Source of the DNA: Limnomonas spitsbergensis
Taxonomy: Eukaryota; Chlorophyta; Chlorophyceae; Chlamydomonadales
DNA length: 64,000 nucleotides
Direction of reading: 5' to 3'
Assembly (NCBI GenBank): GCA_037349105.1
Contig: JAYJMM010000123.1
Span: 7,068,001 to 7,132,000, forward strand
The notes beneath the pieces are model-generated. The model made no database searches and was not told where the DNA came from. It saw nothing but the letters and a program-made list of their open reading frames with translations. The position numbers and the translations under genes are program-made. Shown one piece after another: positions 48,726 through 58,300 of the stretch; within the stretch, counting starts at the first letter, position 1, and each line of letters begins with the position of its first letter.

Positions 48726-51588
48726 GTTGTGTTCCTCTTGCTGCGCCCTCTTGCCTTTTCCTCAGGAATTCTTCGATGTAATCCACCTGGGTTTCCTGGC
48801 CTGTGTTCTCTTTGTCCTCGATTATGCGCAGGAGTGCACAAGACTCTTGCCTGTTTGCTCTGCGCGTTGCTACGCCTTGCACAGCCATCCTGGCCAGCGA
48901 TCGGCTAGTCAACTCCGCCCTTTCGCTGGCGGCTGGGCTACTGGCCCTGGGCTCTTCCCTGCCCCTTGGCCGCCCCCTGAGGCTTGGCTCGCTGCTGACC
49001 TCACAAACCTCAGATCTGAGTGTTGGGGTTGGCGCGGCTCTTGCCTGCTGCTGCCACCTTTGCACCTCCCTGAGCTCCTCTGGCCGTTGCACTGCTGTTT
49101 CAAATCCTTCCCATGCCTGGTCCTCCTCCTCTTCTGGCTCGGATCCAGGTTCCACCTGATTTCCTGTTACCTCGTTGCACCACTCGTCTGCGAAGGCCTT
49201 AACAGCCAGGGCTGCTTCGCGACCCGCCCTTCCCTTGGACACCTGTCCAAGGGCGGCTAACAGCGTTGCCCTGTCCTGCCCTGTGTGGGGGATACCCAAC
49301 ATGGCCTTTGTTGCCCATCCCCGCAGATGATGGGATTTGAACTCCTCAATGGCTGTGACTTGATCCTTGAGCTGCGCGAATGTCCTGGAGCACACTTCCT
49401 TCCACAGGTTTGTTGCCCACTGCAAAAGTCCTGCCCAACCGAATGGCTGCATCTGCTTCTCTGGCTCCCCTTCGCCGCTCACCACATCCACGGCCCTGGA
49501 GCGCTCTGGCTCTCTAGGTCTGGTATCCTGCGCCTGTGCTGTACCTTGATAAAATCCGCGCAGGATTTCCTTGTGGCTGCCGCCTGCTCGCATCTGGCTG
49601 CTAGATCCCTCCTTGGGTGTCTGCACAGGTCTGCCCACACTGGGCGTAAACTTGGACAGCGGCGTCCCGTAGACTGTGGATCCCGCCCCTCTTTTAACCG
49701 GCACCCTGCGTGGTCGCATTGGCTGCCTTGGGCACAGCCCTGTCACTGGCTGCCGCCCCTTCTCTTCTTGTATCGGATCAGGCAGCTCTTTCTCAGATAT
49801 TAGGTCAGCCCACGGCTTTCCCACCGGTACAGCTGACTTTTCCTGTGGTTCTTTGCTGCTCTGCGGGGCCTGCCTGGTCACAGCAGGCTTGATCTCAGCT
49901 CCCTCGCGCTTGATCTCTGCAACACTGGCCTCAGCCGGGTCCTCACCCGGCTCCAGCCCCCTCTGGATGTTGGCATCCATGAGGTGCTCACATGCACTGT
50001 CGCTGTGCTCGCACTCGAACCCGCAGAACATGCATACTCTTCCGGGGTAATACCTCATGGCCTGACGCATGGCATTGCGGGTGTTCATCTGCTGCTGACG
50101 GTCACCTGTTGCGCAATCCTCCCAGAGCCTGGCCAGCTCCACATCTGCAGGCACCGCAGCAGGGAATGCTACCAGGCACACATTCCTGCTGCTGCTGTTG
50201 TTCACGGGTGCTGGCACCGGAGACCTGCTGCTCCTAGCTTCATCCACGTCACTGTCAGCTGCCCTGTCTTGTGGCAACAGCGTCTGCAGTTTCTTTGCCA
50301 AGCGACGCTTCATCATCCTCAGCTGCCTGGTCATTCTCATCTGCCAGGCAATCCCTGGCTGCCTGGCCATCCACAGCTGCCTGGCCATTCCTTTGAGCTT
50401 CTGCTGGTACCAGTTCACCTTTTCCCTCAGCATGGGTATGGAGATCCCCTGCTCCTCTGACCCCTCAGGATTCTCTGCCGCCTCCAGCTGTTTGCTGGCC
50501 TGCTGGGCCGCCCCTGGTTCTGATATTGGCACCTGGACCCCTCCTGGAGCTGCTGCCATTGGTGGTGTGACAGGCTTATCTTCTTCTGGCTGGTGCATCT
50601 GCACCAGCACCGGCGCCTGCCTGTGCTCGTGGTCCTCAACCTCACTTGGGCCAACTGGTTCCTCAGCCACCTTTTGGGTCAGCTTCTGCTCCCACGGATG
50701 CAGTTGGTCCGGCTCGCAGCCGCCGGCCACCACAGGTGTCACATGGGCTGCCTCCCTCGACAAACACAAACGTGACGCCTGCACCTGCAGTTGGCCTGGC
50801 TCACAGCCACCGATCCCTACAGGTGTCACATGAATTGCCTCCCTCTGCAAGCACCGTCGTGACGCCTGCAACTGCAGTTGGCCTGGCTCACAGCCACCGG
50901 CCACCACAGGTGTCACATGAACGTCCTCCATCTGAAAACACAGCCGTGACGCATGCACCTGCAGTTGACTTGGCTCACAGCCACCGATCCCTACAGGTGT
51001 CACATGAACTGCCTCTCTCTGCAAACCCAGCCGTGACGCCTGCACCTGCAGTTGGCATGGCTCGCAGCCACCGATCCCTACAGGTGTTACAAGAACCGCC
51101 TCTCTCTGCAAACACAGCCGTGATGCCTGCACCTGCAGTTGGTCTGGCTCACAGCCACCGGCCACCACAGTTTTCACAGGAACTGCCTCCTTCTGCAAAC
51201 ACAGCCGTGGCGCCTGCACCTGCAGTTGGCTTGGCTCGGAGCCACCGATCCCTACAGGTGTCACAGGAACCGCCTCTCTCTGCAAACCCAGCCGTGACGC
51301 CTGCACCTGCAGTTGGCTTGGCTCGCAGCCACCGGTCACTGGTTTGGGTGAAAAAGCATTCCCTATCGGAACACAGTTGATCAGGTGCAGCTGCTCGCTA
51401 GCTACCGGGCTATCCTGCCTGGGTGGGCTGGCACTCTCTGCCGTAATACAGTTGATCAGGTGCCTGGGACTTGGCTCACTGTCACTGCTGAGGATATCAA
51501 ACATGGACCAGCCGTTGGGGGACACCTGATTATTTGGCTGCTCCTCACACCTGGTCAATGCCTCTAAGGGTGCGCGCTGCTGGGGCAC
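48268..51588 (-). CDS. gag: Gag N-terminal region with 29-residue repeats, element 2
   Basis: A single 1,106-codon frame. Residues about 85-300 consist of seven full and one partial copies of a 29-residue unit of the type GGCEPSQLQVQASRLCLQRE. A coiled, basic stretch follows, then a zinc-knuckle-like CMFCGFECEHSDSAC (about residue 515). Next is the segment shared with elements 1 and 3: VPVGKPWADLISE, FGWAGLLQWATNLWKEV and GIPHTGQDRATLLAALGQ. The C-terminal third is Arg/Gln/Ser-rich and overlaps the capsid frame by 458 bp. Element 3 lacks the 29-residue repeats and the knuckle at this place, so these were inserted or lost. Confidence 0.78.
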   Translation of the reverse strand: MPQQRAPLEALTRCEEQPNNQVSPNGWSMFDILSSDSEPSPRHLINCITAESASPPRQDSPVASEQLHLINCVPIGNAFSPKPVTGGCEPSQLQVQASRLGLQREAVPVTPVGIGGSEPSQLQVQAPRLCLQKEAVPVKTVVAGGCEPDQLQVQASRLCLQREAVLVTPVGIGGCEPCQLQVQASRLGLQREAVHVTPVGIGGCEPSQLQVHASRLCFQMEDVHVTPVVAGGCEPGQLQLQASRRCLQREAIHVTPVGIGGCEPGQLQVQASRLCLSREAAHVTPVVAGGCEPDQLHPWEQKLTQKVAEEPVGPSEVEDHEHRQAPVLVQMHQPEEDKPVTPPMAAAPGGVQVPISEPGAAQQASKQLEAAENPEGSEEQGISIPMLREKVNWYQQKLKGMARQLWMARQPGIAWQMRMTRQLRMMKRRLAKKLQTLLPQDRAADSDVDEARSSRSPVPAPVNNSSSRNVCLVAFPAAVPADVELARLWEDCATGDRQQQMNTRNAMRQAMRYYPGRVCMFCGFECEHSDSACEHLMDANIQRGLEPGEDPAEASVAEIKREGAEIKPAVTRQAPQSSKEPQEKSAVPVGKPWADLISEKELPDPIQEEKGRQPVTGLCPRQPMRPRRVPVKRGAGSTVYGTPLSKFTPSVGRPVQTPKEGSSSQMRAGGSHKEILRGFYQGTAQAQDTRPREPERSRAVDVVSGEGEPEKQMQPFGWAGLLQWATNLWKEVCSRTFAQLKDQVTAIEEFKSHHLRGWATKAMLGIPHTGQDRATLLAALGQVSKGRAGREAALAVKAFADEWCNEVTGNQVEPGSEPEEEEDQAWEGFETAVQRPEELREVQRWQQQARAAPTPTLRSEVCEVSSEPSLRGRPRGREEPRASSPAASERAELTSRSLARMAVQGVATRRANRQESCALLRIIEDKENTGQETQVDYIEEFLRKRQEGAARGTQHDEPAGSVRSSGPRRQETRGETQSDSYVRNYTGGKQPSWQSQEPPRGQADGREQPNWQSQEPPRGPAEYGRRTQPGEPSQKPPRGQAESGRGSQPRESGPEERKSRDEADQPPPERSRGSASGAGRQSSGGGQAQDGAGRRNSQYQPIRGRQ
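50695..51335. repeat. 87-bp tandem repeat within gag of element 2
   Basis: Seven full units plus one partial, in phase with the reading frame. Each contains CCTGCAGTTGG-like and CACAGGTGTCAC-like stretches on the + strand. The unit length is a multiple of three, so copy number can change without breaking the frame. Confidence 0.9.
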
Positions 51589-52441
51589 TGCTTAACCCCG
51601 CCTGCTCTGCGTCACACACACTTTTCCACACTCCAGTGGCCCACTGCCCTAGCCTGTTCCACCCTCTTGGCTGAGCCAGATCCTCCTTCCTTTTTACTGG
51701 GGGCCATTCCGCAGTGGCGGCTTGTGCTCCACCCACCGCCTGCAGATCTGCAGGTTTCCTGATTACCTGACTTCCACCACGGGGCATCGTCACGTTCTCC
51801 TTTTTAACGCACTGTACAGCACTACTTGCCACTCTCATTAGCCTCTTCTGCGTCGCGTATTCTGGCCCGCTGCCTAGGTCTCTTGCTCTCCCGCACTCTG
51901 CTGCCCCCTCTGGGGCTGCCGAGGTGCCTGCCCCTTGATCACCGTGATCGGGCTCGTTCTTGACTCGTTGCGCGGCCCCTGCCCCACTGGGCAAGTCCTG
52001 CTCTGGTGCGCCTTCTGGACCACTGTCCCGATTTGCGCCATTGGTCTGCGACACCTCAACGGCCGGGTCCAATGTCAGCTCAGGGGTTCTTCCTCCCTGT
52101 CTCAACCACTGCGCATATTCCAGGCCTTGCCTTGGAATATCCAGGGTTGATTGGGGCACTGGCCCACCTCGGCTGATCCCTTTGTGCGACACTAGTGCTG
52201 AGCCGTCTGCCTGCGCCCCTGCCTCTCTGGGCGGTACGCGGCCCGGTTCTGGCACCTTGCTGTCTCCTGCGGGCGGTCCCACTGGCCCTGCCAGCTTCGC
52301 CGCCACCAACAGAGCTTCTGCAGCCAGCTCCTCACTAGCTTCCATCAGGTTTACACCCGGCTCCAGCCCCCTCAGACGCCCACTTCTCCGTTGGGCGTCA
52401 GGGTGCTGGTGCCTATCGGGATTTAGATCTACGTCTGTCAT
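51545..52441 (-). CDS. Gag leader protein segment, element 2
   Basis: From the ATG at 52,441 the protein begins MTDVDLNPDRHQHP and continues QRRSGRLRGLEPG, matching the start of Gag in element 3 (MAEINLHPDRHQHP). An open frame extends upstream to 52,492 without another ATG. Near the end, WNRLGQWATGVWKSVCDAEQ looks like a decayed second copy of the GWAGLLQWATNLWKEV segment. It ends at 51,545, overlapping the start of the next frame by 44 bp. In element 3 the equivalent sequence is continuous with the rest of Gag. Confidence 0.7.
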   Translation of the reverse strand: MTDVDLNPDRHQHPDAQRRSGRLRGLEPGVNLMEASEELAAEALLVAAKLAGPVGPPAGDSKVPEPGRVPPREAGAQADGSALVSHKGISRGGPVPQSTLDIPRQGLEYAQWLRQGGRTPELTLDPAVEVSQTNGANRDSGPEGAPEQDLPSGAGAAQRVKNEPDHGDQGAGTSAAPEGAAECGRARDLGSGPEYATQKRLMRVASSAVQCVKKENVTMPRGGSQVIRKPADLQAVGGAQAATAEWPPVKRKEDLAQPRGWNRLGQWATGVWKSVCDAEQAGLSSAPAARTLRGIDQV

Positions 52442-53161
52442 TCCTACAGGCAATTTACGAACCGCACAGTCCTGCAAGCGTGCTGGCGACACCCCCTACA
52501 GGATCTGCTAACTTTAGGCTTCTGCCCCCTTGTTCCTACTGCAATCTGGTGAGGGCTTGCGAATCAAGATCAGATGGCAGGTACAGCAATATGCAGGATA
52601 GGCCTTGCCTTCCTGCTTTTCTGCTCACTAATTTCAATCTGGCGGAATCCTCCTTCGCCTTTTCAGTTCTTCCCACCTTGCTGGCTGGGCTTCTAGATGT
52701 CTCACGTCCTGCGTGGATGTCACACGCCCTGCGTGGATGTAGCCTCTTGCGTAGTGTCCGCTCAGCTCTGCGTCCCTGCGGGGATCCTTTGGCACACCCA
52801 CAAGATTTCAAACTTGGATGTTCTATCCACAAGTTCACTTCTGTCAATGATGAAAGATTGGATCCACCTGATCACAATCTGCAGTCACACAGGTAATTAT
52901 CTGCTGGGTGTATAAATCCACAGCCAGATCTTCAAGCCACTCCTGGACTCAACACTAAGCTGCTACGCTCAGCGATTCTCAGGGTTTAACTTGGCAATCT
53001 CTCTCTGGAGATTACCACAGCAAAGTGCAGTTCAAACGCTGTCCAAGGTCGTTCGCATGCAAACAAAATTCCAATTCCGCTGCACAAGCACCTTTAGCAG
53101 GAATTGGCGAATCAAGCTGATCAGGCTAAATCCACTTCGTCCCTTTCTAAAGGACACGCGA
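52442..53161 (-). other. 5' leader of element 2
   Basis: Lies between the 5' LTR and the first gag ATG. Directly after the LTR in element sense comes TCGCGTGTCCTTTAGAAAGGGACGAAG. The first bases should hold the primer-binding site but do not start with the usual TGG. The leader is similar to 60,916-61,591 of element 3. Confidence 0.6.
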
Positions 53162-53789
53162 TGTGCGCTTCAGGTCCGTGGCGGACTTCTTTCCTCACGG
53201 CAGTGACGGACGCCTACGGGCAGGCTCAGTGACTCTTCACTGGCTGCGAGTGCTCAGCGAGTTAAGCATTAGAGCTGGATATTTGTATGTATAGCAATAG
53301 ACGTATGGTAGCGTAGGCCTTCTGGCCGTCTGGGCGCGATCCAGCTGGGCTATGTTAAGGGCACTTACCGCGCAACACGCGGTGAGGTAGCCGGGAGGTT
53401 GACTACGTACTTCTTCTTCTGCAGGGTCTCGGTTCACTACTGAGGTATTTGTCTCCAGGTAGTTCAGCTGAGGCTGAGCTAGTCTTGACTTGATATAGGT
53501 ACTGACGTTATGAACACCTCAGGCCTCATGCATTGGATGCCGGCCGGAGCTTGTTACATAAGAGGTCTGTCCTTTAGAAAGGGACGAAGTAACTAGTTTA
53601 GGCAATTGCCGGGATACAGGGACCCGGCAGGCCCAATTCAGAGTACAGATTATGCTAAATCACCCTGCGTAAGCGGGTTTCTAGGTCTCAGTTCAAATCA
53701 GGAGACTCCGCAGAGAGGCTGCGGAGGCTCCGCGGCCGCTAACGGCGGCTCAAATGGTTCTGTCACATATACGGTAATATACTGTGACA
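53162..53789 (-). repeat. 5' LTR of element 2
   Basis: Partner of 45,159-45,786, with the same 628-bp length and TG...CA ends. It is followed on the + strand by a further 74-bp partial copy of LTR sequence (53,790-53,863: GTATAGCAATAGAC to CTATGTTAAGGAC). Confidence 0.88.
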
Positions 53790-53863
53790 TGTATAGCAAT
53801 AGACTATGGTAGCGTAGGCCTTCTGGCCGTCTGGGCGCGATCCAGCTGGGCTATGTTAAGGAC

Positions 53864-54340
53864 TACCGGAAATTTCACTACTGGAAATTTCACAGTAACA
53901 CCATGGTTTACCATGGTAAATGCCCAACTTGGTTAATTTACATGGCTGGCTAAGGTGCTACCATGGTGGTACCAATGTTAACCATGGTATGTTTCTACGT
54001 TTGTCAAGTTACCATTGTTATCTCTTGGTAAGAGGAATTACCATGATGTTACCAACGTTAGTCTATGTAACATTACTGGGTTGGCCGGAAGTTACTTAGT
54101 TACCCATGTAAAATTACCTTGTCGCCCGAAAGTTACTTAGCAACCTATGTGATATTACTAGGTAGGCCGTATGTTACCTAGTTACCAATGTAAGATGACT
54201 AGGCTGGCCGTAAGCAACTTCGTAACCAACGTTACATGTCTAGGTTGACGTTACTAAGTAACCAAGGTCAATATCGTTACACCTATGCGCCCGCCCAGAC
54301 TAAGTAACCAAGGTAAAATTAAGAAGTCGGCCGCACATTA
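53864..54340. repeat. Degenerate minisatellite with 41-bp period
   Basis: GGCCG-anchored units at 54,083, 54,124, 54,165 and 54,206 each contain a GTTACTTAGTTACC-like stretch and AATGTAA. To the left, CCATGGTA motifs recur in both orientations. It is AT-rich and non-coding. Confidence 0.75.
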
Positions 54341-54724
54341 CTAAGTAACCGATAGTTCCCCTGCCCTTCTTGTTCCATTATTTATTTCCTTTCTCCCTTG
54401 CCAGAAACATTCCTTACCACAAGGTTAGTTTGTATGCATGAATGTTTCCGGATACAATTCACACAAGATGTTAGATTCACCAATATGCCATTTCGGCAAG
54501 ATTTTACCGGTATTATATTTCCGGTAAGTAGTGCGTAAGCAGAAAAGCTGATGCCACAATCAAACCTGATTCCAGTTAATGATTGTGTCATGACCCAATG
54601 ACCTCGTGCAAGTAATGAGACAAAACCCTATACTACATATATACGCGGGCATAAGCCTCGTGCTGGGGGGAGGGGGGCATGGTAGCGGAGGAGGTCAAAG
54701 TGCGTTGGTGGGAGAGGGGACAGT
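54341..54724. other. No feature recognised
   Basis: Short frames only, no repeats that I can define. Confidence 0.4.
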
Positions 54725-54836
54725 TTGATGTGGTGGGTGGAGGTGGGGCTGGTTGAGGTGGTGGGTGGAGTTAGGGCTCGTTGATGTGGATGATGGAGGT
54801 GGGGCTGGTTGATGTGGTGGGTGGAGGCGATGTTGC
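54725..54836. repeat. 28-bp minisatellite, four units
   Basis: TTGATGTGGTGGGTGGAGG-like units start at 54,725, 54,753, 54,781 and 54,809. Confidence 0.88.
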
Positions 54837-54849
54837 ACATTAAAGGCAA

Positions 54850-56000
54850 TACACGCCAGTGGTTGCATCATTATTGCAGCATGGTGGCAGAGCATGCCAG
54901 TGGGTGCGGCAATGTTGCAGCGTAGGAGCTGTTCTGGCCAGCAGTGGGTGTGGCGCTGTTGCGGTAGTGCAAAGCTCATGTAGTGCAAGCCAGAAAGTGC
55001 AGATGTATTGCAGTATTCATGCCGTGCATGGTAGTGAGGGCCTGTTCAGCCATGGACTCTTTTAAAAAGGTGCCAAAGCAGACAACAACAAGCATGAGCC
55101 TTTACCAGCCCCAACCCATGTGCGTGCCGGGAAACCAGCCCCAACCCATGTTCGTGCCGGAATACCAGCCCCAACCCATGGGCGTGCCGGAAAGCCAGCC
55201 GCAACCCATAGGCGTGCCAGGATATCCAGCCTCAAATACATGGGCGTGCCGGGATATCCAGCCTCAACTACATGGGCGTGCCAGGATATTGCTCAAAACA
55301 TGTGCATGCCGGACTTAAAAATCATTATTGCAGCATGGTGGCAGAGCATGCCAGGGGGTGCGGCAGTGTTGCGGCGTAGGAGCTGTTCTGGCCAGCAGTG
55401 GGTGTGGCGTTGTTGCGGTAGTGCAAAGCTCATGTAGTGCAAGCCAGAAAGTGCAGATGTATTACAGTATTCATGTAGTGCATGGTAGTGAGGGCTTGTT
55501 CAGCCAGGGTACTTTTTAAAAAGAAGGTGCCAAAGCAGACAACAACAAGCATGAGCCTTTACCAGCCCCAACCATGCCGGGATATCCAGCCTCAAATACA
55601 TGGGCGTGCCAGGATATTGCTCAAAACATGTGCATGCCGGACTTAGGGGTAGGTCAGACTGCGTTGCGTTTGAGGTTGCGTTTGGACTTCCAAACGCAAA
55701 CGCAGACGCGAAACGCAGGGTGGGGGGGGGGGGGGTTAGCGTTTGGATACAACATTAGTATGTTTGAATGGAATCAACTGCGCCCGTATCGTCTGATAGG
55801 CTATTTACGATTATGAATGTCAAACGCAACCCACCAAACGCGATAATCTGACCGACCCCTTAAAAATCATTATTGCAGCGTGGTGGCAGAGCATGTCAGT
55901 GGGTGCGGCAATGTTGCAGCGTGGGGGCAGTTCATGCCGGCATTGGGTGCGGCGCCGTTGCTGTAATGCAAAGCTCATGTAGTGCAAGCCAGAATGTGCA
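54850..56000. repeat. Three copies of a 130-200-bp block with interposed 30-bp repeats
   Basis: The block starting ATCATTATTGCAGCATGGTGGCA occurs at about 54,868, 55,321 and 55,866. Each includes GCAAAGCTCATGTAGTGCAAGCCAGAA. After the first, a 30-bp repeat (CCAGCCCCAACCCATGNGCGTGCCGG) occurs four times and could encode QPQPMxVPxx units. After the second, only a shortened form is left. It is non-coding as far as I can judge. Confidence 0.8.
55646..55859. mobile_element. PIF/Harbinger-like MITE, 214 bp
   Basis: The terminal inverted repeats begin GGGGTAGGTCAGACTGCG and, from the other end, GGGGTCGGTCAGATTATCGC. TTA is present on both sides (55,643-55,645 and 55,860-55,862). The sister block at 55,313-55,316 shows the same flanks (GCCGGACTTAAAAATC) without the insert. 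A 3-bp TTA duplication and GG-starting inverted repeats are typical of PIF/Harbinger elements. It contains AAACGC-rich sequence and a G run, and no gene. Confidence 0.85.
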
Positions 56001-56442
56001 GAAGTACTGCAATCTTCGAAAATATCGATTGTGTAGGCCTCAGTCGCCTCTTGTTGTGCCAAGGAAGCGATTGCTTGCAGGCGAGCGACGGTCTTGAAAT
56101 GTTGAACAATCTCGCGGCACAGCCATTAAATGTAAGATTCCGGATGAGCAGCTCGGTACTCTTTTGATAGTTCCTGCGTGTGGACAAGGAAGCAAACTTG
56201 AGATCAATACTGGGCATTGCGATACTCTAACGAACCCAAATCATTAATGTCAGTGTGCATCATGAATGCAAGCTTGCACTAGTAGCTTGAAACAAAGCCA
56301 AGCATGCACCTGATCGTAAGAGTAGCGCCACAAATGATTGCTCATTCCACCCTGACAATTTATTTGATGGCAGGCGATTGCAAGAAATGAAAGGTATTGA
56401 AAGGCCTGAGCGAGCCAAGAAGTTGACGGTATGTGTTTCGAA
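56001..56442. other. No feature recognised
   Basis: Short frames on both strands, no domain or repeat identified. Confidence 0.4.
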
Positions 56443-56992
56443 TGTTTTTAGGGATCTCCTTCATGGGAGACTGTAAAAAAGTTTGACCTAGAAAAAAAAA
56501 GTGACTAAAAAAAAAAAAATCGTGGGGATCTTTGGCACCTGCCCCGGGTTTCTTTTGGTGTCTTTTATTTTCTTGAACCCTTCGCTCTTTTTCAGGGTTG
56601 TTTTCTTTCGGGTGCGAACAACCATCGGCGTGTCAGTGCGATAACGCACGGTATGCAACAACTTTTTCTGTCACCGGCAGATATCGAACTCGCGACCTCC
56701 GCTTGACAGTATCGTCGATGCTAGGCTGTAAGCGACTGACACCAGTACGGCATGAGTCACGGACGATTACGTTGGGTGGGTGGCGGGCGACAAATGTCAT
56801 CGCCGCGCGGCCGAAAAGCTGCTCGAATACATATCGCCTACAGCCGACGTTGGGTGCAATGGAATTGCATTGCTTATGCGCTGCTTTTGATCGAGGCCGC
56901 GCTTGCGGCAGAACACGTCGTGGCAACCCACCCCTGGCCTGTGCCTGCGGAGCGTCGTGAGCCGTCGCTTCGACATAGAAGTTTCTCTTGCG

Positions 56993-57000
<8 letters not shown>
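56443..57000 (-). repeat. tRNA-like B-box repeat, copy 5
   Basis: Same unit as 23,803-24,320, with the B-box complement TATCGAACTC at 56,682-56,691. T and A homopolymer tracts follow (57,000-57,117). Confidence 0.75.
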
Positions 57001-57025
<25 letters not shown>

Positions 57026-57114
57026 TCACTCTTTTAGGGATCTCCTTCATGGGAGACTGTAAAAAAAGTGTGCCTAGAAAAAAAAAGTGACTAAAAAAAA
57101 AAAAAAAAAAAAAA

Positions 57115-58300
57115 AAAGACGGTCAGCAGAACCTACTATGCCGGCCTGGACAGCTCACGACGCTCAGCAGGCACCGGGCAGGCGATCAAAAGATGCGCAT
57201 TGACATTGTGATTCTAATGCACTCAACGTCGAGTGTAGGCGATATGTATTCGAAAAGTTATTGCAGTCGCTGCGAATTGGGGGCCGATGACATCTCTCGC
57301 CGGCTAACAACCCATGTTACATACCGAAACGAGTGGCGACGCTCGGCATGCAAGGCCTGGGTTGCAACGCAGTGTTATGCCGCAAGTGCGGCCTCGATCA
57401 AAAGCAGCGCATTAGCAATGTGGTTATATTGTGCTCAACGTCGGGTGAAGGCGATGTGTATTCGTGAAGCTTTTTGGCCGCGCGGCGATGACACCTCTCG
57501 CCCGCCACCCACCCAATCGTCCGTGACTAATGCCGTACTGGTGTCAGTCGCTTACAGCCTAGCACCGACGATGCTGATCAAGCGGAGGTCGCGAGTTCGA
57601 TACCTGCTGGTGGCAGAAAATGTTGTTGCATACCGTGCGTTATCGCACTGACACGCCGATGGTTGTTCGCACCCGAAAGAAAACAACCCTGAAAAAGAGC
57701 GAAAGGTTGAAGAAAAGTAAATACACCAAAAAAACCCGGGAAAGGTGCCAAAGATCCCCACGATTTTTTTTCTGGGCACACTTTTTTTACAGTCTCCCAT
57801 AAAGGAGATCCCTAAAAAAAAACACGGTCACCAAACCTACTATGCCGAAGCAACGGCTCACGACGCTCCGCAGGCACAGGCCAGGGGTGGGTTGCCACGA
57901 CGTGTTCTGCCGCAAGCGCGGCCTCGATCAAAAGCAGCGCATAAGCAATGCAATTCCATTGCACCCAACGTCGGCTGTAGGCGATATGTATTCGAGCAGC
58001 TTTTCGGCCGCGCGGCGATGACATTTGTCGCCCGCCACCCACCCAATCGTCCGTGACTCATGCCGTACTGGTGTCAGTCGCTTGCAGCCTAGCACCGACA
58101 ATACTGATCAAGCGGAGGTCGCGAGTTCGATATCTGCCGGTGGCAGAAAAAGTTGTTGCATACCGTGCGTTATCGCACTGACACGCCGATGGTTGTTCGC
58201 ACCCGAAAGAAAACAACCCTGAAAAAGAGCGAAGGGTTCAGGAAAAGAAAATACACCAAAAGAAGCCCGGTAAAGGTGGCAAAGTTCCCCACGATTTTTT
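57115..58300 (+). repeat. tRNA-like B-box repeats, copies 6 and 7
   Basis: 57,115-57,815 equals the left arm of the palindrome at 24.4 kb. 57,816-58,300 is the complement of the copy at 56,443-57,000. B boxes GAGTTCGATA lie at 57,593 and 58,123, preceded about 35 bp upstream by TAGCACCGACGATG, which fits a Pol III A box partly. The region 56,443-58,300 is therefore again largely an inverted pair. Confidence 0.75.

Larger units (their letters stand above)
45159..53789 (-). mobile_element. Element 2: gag-only LTR retroelement
   Basis: Two LTRs of 628 bp (45,159-45,786 and 53,162-53,789) in direct orientation differ at about eight positions by eye. The only coding content between them is gag-related, on the - strand. 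There is no protease, RT, RNase H or integrase. It fits a non-autonomous LTR element that keeps gag. No target-site duplication is visible: the left flank ends CGCGA and the right flank begins TGTAT. The outer flanks may therefore have been rearranged. Confidence 0.8.

Noticed and set aside
50695..51335. Regular 87-bp repeats considered as a CRISPR array
   Set aside because: There are no unique spacers between identical repeats; the whole unit is repeated and codes in frame within gag, in a eukaryotic context.
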